Shown here: positions 23,550-30,168 of the stretch, one piece after another | Position numbering within the stretch: position 1 is the first letter of the stretch | Layout of the letters: every line of letters starts with the position of its first letter | Origin: a virus | Strand: one strand, 5' to 3' | Virus record (IMG/VR): IMGVR_UViG_3300000116_000094 | Span: 3,428-33,595 of that record | DNA length: 30,168 bases | The notes under the pieces: generated by a model | Told to the model about the DNA's origin: nothing | The model's input: the letters and a program-made list of their open reading frames with translations, nothing else | Databases searched by the model: none | Position numbers and translations under genes: made by a program

Positions 23550-26354
23550 TCAAACTCTACCAGCAACTTCTTCAAACGAGATACCTGTTCTCGTTGCAAC
23601 GAATGTGAGTGTTACATAATTAATTGACTTAGCAGGCTTCAGGAAGATGTCTGCTCTGAATTCATTATTGTCAATAACATCAGGTGTATTATTGGTCTCA
23701 TCACAAATTACAAGATAGTCATAAATACCGCGCTTAGATTGAATGTCGCGGAGATATGGTTCAACAATATTTACGAAGTTAGTTCTTGTAATTTGATCGT
23801 TGAATTCAAAGAGTTGTGCTTCTGCTGCTTTTTTCAGAGATTGCTCAACTGTAAGGAACAAGCGACGAACATTGATTCTATCAAATGCCGATGAATATGC
23901 CAGAGCAGTTTTATCTCCGAAGAGAAGAATACCAGCACCTGATTGATTAATTACAGAGTTGACTCTATTTGTATAAAGTATATCTCTTTGTGTCTTATCT
24001 GGATTAAATGCTAATTTGATAGCATTTTTAATAACACCTCTCTGCTGACCTGCGGGGGAGAACCATGGGAAAGAAATAATATTTGTTCTACACATCAATC
24101 CTGCAATATCTGCATTAGTTGGAATGTATCTGAACAGATTATTAAATCTATCATATGTATACTTATAACCACTATCAAAAATTGCATATGATGAAGATGA
24201 AAGTGGACCAAAGAACTCAACTATATTGGCAGTTTGAGTTACTGGATTTGGAATATCAACAATTGATGCTCTATGAGGACCAATTAAAGCAATACAATCC
24301 TTTCTTCCATCTGCAATTGAGATCAGTTTATTTGCCTTTGCTTGAGACTCATTAAGAGTATCAAGTCCAGGACCCATCAGTAAATAATCTACAGCGACAT
24401 CTTCTACATTATTGAAGAGATCATATGCTTCTACAATTCCACCAAGATCAGTCTTCATATTTCCAGTGGTAGTATAATTACTACCTATTCCCATTGTGTA
24501 AGTTGCTTTACTAATAGAACTAAATGCTCGGTTTTTAGCTGGAAGATCCCAAGACATTTCTGAAGCAACATTAGGATATGAGAATGTTGTTGATGGATCA
24601 CCAGTATATGGTGATGGAGTTGCAGTTTCCGAGAATATTGTGCTTGCAGGGAATGTGTTGTGGAAAGGATCGTTCTGAGTACTTTGATTTGCTCCTGCGT
24701 AGATATACTTGGAGAAATTTGCAAGATAATTCTTGTACCACATTTTTTGTGGTGAATTTACTGCAGATACGGTATCTACTGCTTTAGAGAGGAATAAATG
24801 CTTCTCTACAACGTTACCACGAACTCCAGTCAAATCTCCACTGTCATCAACGACGACGACGTGCATCTCATCATTTTCACCACCACGTTCTGCAGCATAT
24901 GCAGATGTTCCAGGTTTTGGTGCAATAGTTTTCCAGTAGATCTTTGAATTTTCCAATCCAAGATCTTGACCATTATACCAATCATCAATACCTGAAACTT
25001 GAACTCTAGAATTACTTTCTGTAACTGAGAGAATTACTTTATCATCTCTTAGTGATACAACAGAAATAGTCGCATTATCGGTAGGTGCTGTACCTCCAAT
25101 CGTATTGCCTTCAAGTGTAATTACTGTACCGACCTCGTATCCAAGACCAGTATTAATAGCAGTTACAGTTCCAATACCACCACCAGAATCTCTATAGACA
25201 TTAAATGATATTCCAGAACCAACAGTACTTACCCCTGCGACCGAGAGATATTGTCCATTAGATGCAGCAGGTATTGTTGTGAATGTTGTTACTCCACTAA
25301 CAGAACTAACTGCACCTTGAATGAGATCAAAACCACCAACAGATGAACCACCAATTGATACTGTATCATTTACAGTATATCCTGCACCAGCATTTACAAT
25401 AACAACACCAGTAAGATCTATATTTCCATCTGTATTGTTACGTGTAATATTAAATGTTGCACCACCACCACCACCAGCAGTTGTTCCACCAACCCCAGTA
25501 TATGTTTGACCTTGTTCTCCATTGATAGGTGTTGTAGTTGTAATACCTACAGATGCAACTGAATCAGTAGGTGATGTAACTAATCCGTTATTGTCAGTAA
25601 AAGTAAGTCTTTGGCCAATTAGGAATGATGCGTAGCTGCTATTCTGTGAATACTTCTGTCTAAAATGTCTACCTGGTTCTGTACCACCTGTAGATACTCT
25701 AGAGTGAATTTTTACAGTACACGTACTAGTTTCAAAAGTTTCACCGTCAATAACGTTAGTAATAATACCTTTAAGATATCCTTGGAATGATTCAGTAGTT
25801 CCTGCTCCAGGAATTACTTGTCCAGAAATATCTACTGTAACACCATAACCAATAGCAGCACCTAAACTTGTAATTGATGTTGTAGCAAAACCAACAATTT
25901 GATCTCCACCATCATCAATTACACAAACCTTCAGGTCATTTGCCCATTCCCCTGGATTCTTTGATGCATAATACCAATCTGCCGCTGAGGAAGAGAAGTT
26001 GCTATTGTAGTCATCAAAGTTTTTAATTTTGATTCCACTTTTAGCAGAAGAACCTACGCCAACGTTAGCATTTGTAAGTAGATCTCCGTCAGTACGAACA
26101 ACTTTCAATACACCGCCGTATGATAGATACGAAGATGCACTCATCCAGTATTCATACTGATTGTCGCCCGTCTTTGGTAAACCAAAGTTGTTGATTAATT
26201 CTTGTTCTGTTGATACCGTAACGGGTTCGTTTACAGGACCAATCTCAAAAGGACCCGCAATACCCCCAATGTTATCAAGAACGTTTTCAGCTCTTCCTAC
26301 GGTTAGATCAATCTCTCTAGTGATTATCCCAGGAGATAATTGAGGAGTCGCCAT
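23550..26354 (-). CDS. 18: Contractile tail sheath protein gp18, enlarged
   Basis: Forms the contractile sheath around the tail tube. The start SPGIITREIDLTVGRAENVLDNIGGIAGPFEIGPV and the C-terminal third (GRKDCIALIGPH, IKLAFNPDKTQRDILY, FLKPAKSINYVTLTFVATRTGISFEEVAGRV, each a short known block) match sheath proteins. At 934 residues it is well above T4 gp18 (659). The extra mass lies at about residues 150-435 and includes a Gly-rich run and two related blocks (NAGAGYTVNDTV and NTGLGYEVGTVI). These probably form an additional surface domain. The ribosome site AAAGGAGAT is strong and a late element stands 39 bases upstream. Confidence 0.95.
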   Translation of the reverse strand: MATPQLSPGIITREIDLTVGRAENVLDNIGGIAGPFEIGPVNEPVTVSTEQELINNFGLPKTGDNQYEYWMSASSYLSYGGVLKVVRTDGDLLTNANVGVGSSAKSGIKIKNFDDYNSNFSSSAADWYYASKNPGEWANDLKVCVIDDGGDQIVGFATTSITSLGAAIGYGVTVDISGQVIPGAGTTESFQGYLKGIITNVIDGETFETSTCTVKIHSRVSTGGTEPGRHFRQKYSQNSSYASFLIGQRLTFTDNNGLVTSPTDSVASVGITTTTPINGEQGQTYTGVGGTTAGGGGGATFNITRNNTDGNIDLTGVVIVNAGAGYTVNDTVSIGGSSVGGFDLIQGAVSSVSGVTTFTTIPAASNGQYLSVAGVSTVGSGISFNVYRDSGGGIGTVTAINTGLGYEVGTVITLEGNTIGGTAPTDNATISVVSLRDDKVILSVTESNSRVQVSGIDDWYNGQDLGLENSKIYWKTIAPKPGTSAYAAERGGENDEMHVVVVDDSGDLTGVRGNVVEKHLFLSKAVDTVSAVNSPQKMWYKNYLANFSKYIYAGANQSTQNDPFHNTFPASTIFSETATPSPYTGDPSTTFSYPNVASEMSWDLPAKNRAFSSISKATYTMGIGSNYTTTGNMKTDLGGIVEAYDLFNNVEDVAVDYLLMGPGLDTLNESQAKANKLISIADGRKDCIALIGPHRASIVDIPNPVTQTANIVEFFGPLSSSSYAIFDSGYKYTYDRFNNLFRYIPTNADIAGLMCRTNIISFPWFSPAGQQRGVIKNAIKLAFNPDKTQRDILYTNRVNSVINQSGAGILLFGDKTALAYSSAFDRINVRRLFLTVEQSLKKAAEAQLFEFNDQITRTNFVNIVEPYLRDIQSKRGIYDYLVICDETNNTPDVIDNNEFRADIFLKPAKSINYVTLTFVATRTGISFEEVAGRV
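25047..25487 (-). repeat. Tandem Gly-rich repeat domain inside gp18
   Basis: Two related blocks of about 50 residues, residues 290-345 and 378-436. The best-conserved part is N-x-G-x-G-Y-x-V-x-x-x-V-x-x-x-G-x-x-x-G-G at 321-341 and again at 401-421. The first block begins with five glycines encoded by a GGT-type trinucleotide run (25461-25475). Confidence 0.7.
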
Positions 26355-26392
26355 GGATTCTATCTCCTTTGTGGTCTCAGTTTATCTGAAAA

Positions 26393-26400
26393 TATTTATT
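26393..26400 (-). promoter_or_regulatory. Late promoter element for gp18
   Basis: AATAAATA on the minus strand preceded by TTTTT, 39-46 bases before the gp18 ATG, in the 84-base gap after the small zinc-finger ORF. Confidence 0.6.
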
Positions 26401-26438
26401 AAAAAGTGACTTTTCACATGGGAAACATAGCGTGAACA

Positions 26439-26693
26439 CTACCAATCTGGATATACATCTCTAATCCTAGGAACTGAATCATATAATATATCTAGTTTGT
26501 TTTTTCTAGATTTAATAACTCTTTTGATAGTACAATCCTTACATTCATATGAATATGATGATGCAACAGCACCTCTATCTTTTCTAGTTCTATAAAATCC
26601 CTCAACTAAATTTTTTACTTCCCCACATACTTTACATTTTCTATCGTGAAATAGTAAATGACCTAATTTTAGTTGACTATCTAAATCCATCAT
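26439..26693 (-). CDS. Small zinc-finger / HNH endonuclease-like protein
   Basis: An 84-residue basic protein between gp17 and gp18. Two CxxC pairs (KCKVCG and ECKDC, about 27 residues apart) form a likely zinc site, and the spacing with RTRKDR and SYSYECKDC resembles the N-terminal part of phage recombination endonuclease VII/HNH proteins. A clear HNH catalytic triad is not visible, so it could be a trimmed or regulatory form. The start is the ATG whose ATGA overlaps the gp17 stop; a GTG 12 bases upstream is less likely. A role in packaging or resolution of branched DNA is inference from family and from its terminase neighbour. Confidence 0.7.
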   Translation of the reverse strand: MMDLDSQLKLGHLLFHDRKCKVCGEVKNLVEGFYRTRKDRGAVASSYSYECKDCTIKRVIKSRKNKLDILYDSVPRIRDVYPDW

Positions 26694-28339
26694 TTGTAAT
26701 CCCACATATATGACATATCGCCATATTCATCAGTATGCCATCTATCTCCTTCAGAATCTACAAAAGATGCTTCATCATTAATTCCATCAACAATAAAACC
26801 AAAGGGAGACATATCTTGTTCTAATTGATTTTTTTGTTCTTCATATAATCTTTTTCTTATATCTTGATCAGTAAGTTCTTTAAAATAATCGGATTGAACT
26901 AACCAGGCATAAATGACCAGGCACATTGCAAGGTCATCATGGCAACCATCTTCTGCTTCAAATGAATTGTGCTTTTGAATAAATGTGGTTAACTCTGCAA
27001 TAATATCATAATCTTTGAATATTAGTTTATCCTCTTCAATAAGAGTTTTAAGATTTAGACATCCAATTTTCTTAACTGTCTTAGACATCTTGACTCCAAG
27101 TTGAGTCTTTTTCCCAGAAAATCCTTGTCCCACAATTTGTCCTGCTCTACCTCTCATAGAACACATAAGAACATTCTCATATTCTAAGTCATAATTTAAA
27201 ATTGATGCTACTTGGTCACCAACATCGTTAACTTCACAAAGTATGAATGCTTTATTATAATTATCTGCAACTTCTTTAATCACACCTGGAAACATAATTG
27301 GTTTGATTTCATTATTCTTATATTTGCATACCAATAAATGAGGAAATGTTGTTATGTCAATCACAGTAAATGCTGAGTAATCAATACCAACACCTCTAGC
27401 AACATCAACTGTTATTACATAATTGTGTTCTTGTTTAACTTCCTCAAAGATATCTAATCCTTGATGACTAATTTGAGGTTGTTCATAAACCATTGTCCTA
27501 ATTTTAGCGGGACTTATTAATGTATCAACAGATCCAAGAAACTCACATTCAAACTCTACCTTAAACTGTTGTTGAGAAGTGTTTGCAATTGTCTGTCTCT
27601 TCCACTCATCATCTCTTCCTGGAACATCACTCCAATGAACCTCAGTTGGAATATATTCGTTCTTTTGCCTTTCGGCATCATGCCAAATCTTATAAAAGTG
27701 ATTCATACCGTGAGGTGTGCTCACGATAATGACTTTAGTGTTTTTGCCCGAAGAAATTGTTGGATATACTGAACTGAAGAATTGATCTGCAATATGATTT
27801 GCAACGAATGCAAATTCGTCCAGGAAGATGATGTTATAAGATCCACCACGAACAGCAGATGCTGAGGTAGATGCTGCGATAATTTTGGAACCATTCTCTA
27901 GTTCAAGAGATGCCTTGTTCCATGTCAATACACCTTGCTGCAACCAGCGAGGTAAATTTTCATATGCGGTCTGCAATCTATCTAAAAGATCTTTCGCTGT
28001 AGATGCTTTATTGGCAAGGATTGCAATATTTACGTTGTCGTTGAAAAGTGCATAATGAAGAAGATAGGATACCACAATAGTTGACTTGCCCGATTGTCGG
28101 GGAAGTTTACATACATTAAATCGATTATGATGGAATCGATCCAACATAACCTTTTGGAACTCATATGGTTCAAAATTTTTCAGACCATAATCCAGAGTAA
28201 CAATTTGGATATAATTTTCTGCAAAATATACTGGATCATCAATACATCGCGCAAATTCAAGAACTTGTTCTTCTGTAAATTCTTGAGTTATATTTGCTTT
28301 TTTTAGTAATGGATTACCAAGATAGTGCTCAACAGACAT
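26690..28339 (-). CDS. 17: Terminase large subunit gp17
   Basis: DNA-packaging motor ATPase and nuclease docked on the portal. In the 549-residue product (T4 610) Walker A is RQSGKST at 81-87, Walker B IIFLDE at 170-175, the coupling motif VSTPHG near 206-211. The nuclease domain shows VITVDVARG with Asp312, ILCEVNDVGD with Glu369 and HDDLAM toward the C-terminus, fitting the three acidic residues of an RNase H-like centre. The start is 9 bases after the upstream stop. No intron or interruption is seen. Confidence 0.96.
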   Translation of the reverse strand: MSVEHYLGNPLLKKANITQEFTEEQVLEFARCIDDPVYFAENYIQIVTLDYGLKNFEPYEFQKVMLDRFHHNRFNVCKLPRQSGKSTIVVSYLLHYALFNDNVNIAILANKASTAKDLLDRLQTAYENLPRWLQQGVLTWNKASLELENGSKIIAASTSASAVRGGSYNIIFLDEFAFVANHIADQFFSSVYPTISSGKNTKVIIVSTPHGMNHFYKIWHDAERQKNEYIPTEVHWSDVPGRDDEWKRQTIANTSQQQFKVEFECEFLGSVDTLISPAKIRTMVYEQPQISHQGLDIFEEVKQEHNYVITVDVARGVGIDYSAFTVIDITTFPHLLVCKYKNNEIKPIMFPGVIKEVADNYNKAFILCEVNDVGDQVASILNYDLEYENVLMCSMRGRAGQIVGQGFSGKKTQLGVKMSKTVKKIGCLNLKTLIEEDKLIFKDYDIIAELTTFIQKHNSFEAEDGCHDDLAMCLVIYAWLVQSDYFKELTDQDIRKRLYEEQKNQLEQDMSPFGFIVDGINDEASFVDSEGDRWHTDEYGDMSYMWDYK

Positions 28340-28348
28340 GAATTAAAC

Positions 28349-28618
28349 TCAATAAATTGCGATACCTACACCTTCAATTGTTCCAGATACTGTTTTAAAT
28401 ATATCAGTTGGATCTTTTCTGAGAGTTACTTCTTTTGCTTCATCTACAGCAAAAATATGATATCTACCAAATTCAGTTCCTAAAGAATCTGTTCTGATAA
28501 TTGTTGTTGAAGTTAGACCAGAAGTGCTAAATTGGAAAAAAGTAATCTCAGTCTGACCACCAAAATCAGTTCCACCAGTTCCTACTGTTGTAATTCCAGT
28601 TTTTACTTTGACAGACAT
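28349..28618 (-). CDS. Small unknown protein upstream of terminase, possible virion protein
   Basis: An 89-residue protein starting MSVKVKTGITTVGTGGTDFG, rich in Thr and Gly with strong beta-strand alternation and ending GVGIAIY. I do not recognise a family. It occupies the position where the small terminase subunit gp16 lies in T4, but it has no helical DNA-binding look and I do not call it gp16. It has its own late element (CATAAATA) and an AAAAGG ribosome site, which suits a structural or morphogenesis protein. Confidence 0.7.
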   Translation of the reverse strand: MSVKVKTGITTVGTGGTDFGGQTEITFFQFSTSGLTSTTIIRTDSLGTEFGRYHIFAVDEAKEVTLRKDPTDIFKTVSGTIEGVGIAIY

Positions 28619-28637
28619 TTTTACAAAACCTTTTTTC

Positions 28638-28645
28638 TATTTATG
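28638..28645 (-). promoter_or_regulatory. Late promoter element upstream of the 28618 gene and gp17
   Basis: CATAAATA on the minus strand followed by GAAAA, 20-27 bases before the ATG at 28618. It is likely to drive the small unknown gene and the terminase. Confidence 0.6.
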
Positions 28646-28652
28646 ATTGATA

Positions 28653-28967
28653 TTATTTTTTATTTTTCTTTTCCGTTGCAACATTAATCGCTTTACCTTT
28701 ACGATTTGGATTGCTATCCTGTCGATTCTTTCTTCGGAATGCACTATCCTCTTCTTTATCGGAGAGGTTGCGCTTCATTTTTGAAGAACCACATTTTGGT
28801 TTGGTTGTTTGACCTGGTTGTTTTGCACATGGTTTTCCTGCAAATTTACCACCCAATTGAACCCAACCAGGATTGCCATCACTAGAACGACTCTTGCCAA
28901 ACCAGTCACGCAGAGAACTATCACCACTTTTGTTAGACTCATTAATAAATTCCTCAAATGTTTTCAT
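28653..28967 (-). CDS. Small basic cyanophage protein (MKTFEEFI type)
   Basis: A 104-residue basic protein. It starts MKTFEEFINESNK, an N-terminus common among phage virion-associated proteins. The middle has WVQLGGKFAGKPCAKQPGQ and TKPKCGSSKMKRNLSDKEE, with Cys residues that could bind metal, and a Lys/Arg-rich tail DSNPNRKGKAINV. I remember near-identical short proteins in marine cyanomyoviruses, always uncharacterised. The start codon overlaps the preceding stop (TAATG), so the two basic proteins are translated together. A DNA-binding internal head protein is possible given the charge; no evidence settles it. Confidence 0.75.
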   Translation of the reverse strand: MKTFEEFINESNKSGDSSLRDWFGKSRSSDGNPGWVQLGGKFAGKPCAKQPGQTTKPKCGSSKMKRNLSDKEEDSAFRRKNRQDSNPNRKGKAINVATEKKNKK

Positions 28968-29269
28968 TAGTTGCAATTCCAACGACGAAGTGCTTTATTG
29001 ATTTTAGAGTCTGGATCTCTTGCAGTTTTTGCAGAGGTCAGTCTCTTCTTCATACCCTTCATCCTGGAGCAGAATGAAGATCTGCGCTTAGCATCTTTAG
29101 ATCCCTTCTTAATTTTAGAAGGTTTAGTAGTAACTGCAGTCTGAAGTTTAGAATTTGGATTCTCTCTCTTATAAGCATTTACTGTGCTTTGACTTAGACC
29201 ATCTGTCTTATCTTTGCGATTAGCTTTTTGCCAATCTTCATCTACTTTCCCAGGCGGTCTTCCTCTTTT
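28967..29269 (-). CDS. Out-of-frame C-terminal part of the upstream basic protein
   Basis: An open frame of 100 residues without an ATG or other good start near its beginning. From 29269 it reads KRGRPPGKVDEDWQKANRK and continues NAYKRENPNSKLQTAV, KKGSKDAKRRSSFCSRMKGM, and RDPDSKINKALRRWNCN. This is a domain I recall (DUF6321-like, from memory) as the usual C-terminal part of cyanophage proteins whose preceding part resembles the end of the upstream ORF. It can be joined to that ORF by one base gained or a -1 shift at the run of six A (29266-29271). Conservation to the very end suggests it is translated. RGRPPG resembles an AT-hook, so DNA binding is possible. Confidence 0.65.
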   Translation of the reverse strand, partial: KRGRPPGKVDEDWQKANRKDKTDGLSQSTVNAYKRENPNSKLQTAVTTKPSKIKKGSKDAKRRSSFCSRMKGMKKRLTSAKTARDPDSKINKALRRWNCN

Positions 29270-30168
29270 TTACGTGTCTGTAAAAACTTCTCCTGAATCT
29301 GATGGAATGTCATTCCTTCAGACTTATTGCCATAGTTAGAAGCGCCCTTCTTACGGCACTGAACTAATCTACCGCTAGCATACGCAGAAGGCCAAACCTT
29401 TGCACTTGCTTTTACTTTCTTATAACAAGCATCCTTTTCTCCTGCTCCTTCTTCTACTTCTTCAAGTCCAGGACAACACTTTTTACCATGAACTCCACAG
29501 TCTGTTCCTTTTGCAGTTTGAGCACACTCGGTCTCTTCAAATCTTGCTTTGGCCTTTACTTTTTTACCATCGGGTCCAGGTACATACTCGCCAGTGTCAG
29601 AACTTTCCATGTCACTGCTGTTTACAGTGCCATCAACATTTGAATCAACTCTCTTGACTGCCTGACTAGTAAGTTTCTTTAGATTCCCACCACCAATAGT
29701 GGACTCATCTTTTGATTCTTTTTGTACTCTTACAATAGGTGAATTGTGAGGAGAATACTCACTAGGTAAAGAAGTTCTTTGGAATTGAGTTACCCTACCG
29801 CCAGGATATACTTTTTCAATCTCTGTCTGAATTTCTGACTTCTTAGGCATTGTTGCCTGAGGAAAGAACATTTTGATCATCAGAGATCTACCTCTCCATA
29901 TAACAACAACTGCCAACAAGTTACCATACTCTGCTGGAAGTCTCATTGCTTCATCAACCCCAACCTCTTCTTTCTTTAGTGATGCTTTACGTCCAGCAGG
30001 ATTTTGCATTGCAATCCGACGTTGCATCTGCTTATTAGCCTCCTTCTCTTTACCAAAACGAGCAGCAACAACTTCCTTAGCATATGCTTTATTAGACTGA
30101 CGTTCTATCTTTTCCTTCTTTGCAGAATCCATAGGGACGAAACTTTCAACCTCAACCTCTGCGTTCTC
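29242..30168 (-). CDS. Basic/mosaic accessory protein, 5' end outside window, apparently frameshifted at its 3' end
   Basis: The frame is open to the window edge, so the first in-window Met (30132, MDSAKKEKIERQ) need not be the start. Regions in order: a Lys/Arg-rich helical N-part (to about residue 60 of that reading), a globular block with YGNLLAVVVIWRGRS and a VYPGGRVTQFQ segment, a Ser/Asp-rich linker, a Cys-rich stretch ETECAQTAKGTDCG with CC, and a block KDACYKKVKASAKVWPSAY followed by LVQCRKKGASNYGNKSE that I recall as a separate cyanophage domain (DUF5872-like, from memory). It ends abruptly at RKKEEDRLGK, while the usual continuation is found in the -1 frame. Possibly a virion-packaged DNA-binding protein; function unknown. 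Confidence 0.65.
   Translation of the reverse strand, partial: ENAEVEVESFVPMDSAKKEKIERQSNKAYAKEVVAARFGKEKEANKQMQRRIAMQNPAGRKASLKKEEVGVDEAMRLPAEYGNLLAVVVIWRGRSLMIKMFFPQATMPKKSEIQTEIEKVYPGGRVTQFQRTSLPSEYSPHNSPIVRVQKESKDESTIGGGNLKKLTSQAVKRVDSNVDGTVNSSDMESSDTGEYVPGPDGKKVKAKARFEETECAQTAKGTDCGVHGKKCCPGLEEVEEGAGEKDACYKKVKASAKVWPSAYASGRLVQCRKKGASNYGNKSEGMTFHQIQEKFLQTRKKEEDRLGK

Noticed and set aside
28349-28618. Calling the small upstream gene gp16 (small terminase)
   Set aside because: Position fits but the sequence is beta-rich, Thr/Gly-rich and lacks helical DNA-binding features.

Overview
The window is a stretch of a T4-like myovirus genome, most likely a marine cyanophage (Synechococcus/Prochlorococcus cyanomyovirus). 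This rests on the T4-type replication, recombination, head and tail genes, the AT-rich base composition, and the cyanophage-type additions: a CobS-like ATPase with a large metalloprotease/VWA partner, a DUF3310 protein, and small basic proteins ending in the RRWNCN type of tail. Everything except one two-gene cassette lies on the minus strand, so the minus-strand gene order runs from high to low coordinates. Genes are packed tightly, with many ATGA or TAATG stop/start overlaps. No gene-free stretch reaches 300 bases; the longest is about 140 bases, in front of gene 55.

Region by region in transcription order. (1) 30168-28349: accessory basic proteins and a small unknown upstream of the terminase; the first is interrupted by an apparent frameshift at a run of six A. 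(2) 28339-21220: large terminase gp17, a small zinc-finger/HNH-like ORF, sheath gp18 (enlarged by a repeat-bearing insertion), tube gp19, portal gp20. (3) 21219-17654, on the opposite strand: two tandem, translationally coupled paralogous radical SAM proteins inserted between gp20 and the prohead-core genes. (4) 17595-14026: a 54-residue prohead-core-like gene, protease gp21, very acidic scaffold gp22, major capsid gp23 and a strong UUCG terminator. (5) 13945-6655: an SGNH-like protein, gp3, UvsY, UvsW, a conserved unknown, sigma factor gp55, gp47, a small unknown, gp46. (6) 6658-2563: an NAD-dependent epimerase, the metalloprotease/VWA protein (CobT-like) and the MoxR/CobS-like AAA+ ATPase. 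(7) 2509-1: a DUF3310 protein, sliding clamp gp45, a small membrane protein, a pyrimidine-dimer-glycosylase-like protein, and the start of clamp loader gp44, cut by the window edge.

Regulation can be read directly. An ATAAATA motif, the expected recognition element of a gp55-type late sigma factor, precedes the 28618 gene, gp18, gp20, the core gene, gp21, gp22 and, on the plus strand, the radical SAM pair. Sigma70-like promoters precede DUF3310/gp45 and gp55. Clamp and clamp loader act in replication and also link to late transcription in T4; gp46/47, UvsY and UvsW form the recombination/repair set; the remaining block builds head and tail.

The most unusual item is the radical SAM cassette. 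It starts from a 15-base near-palindrome that makes back-to-back late promoters and ends where its stop codon directly abuts the gp20 stop codon. It therefore looks like a late-expressed virus-encoded radical enzyme pair of unknown substrate placed in the middle of the virion genes.
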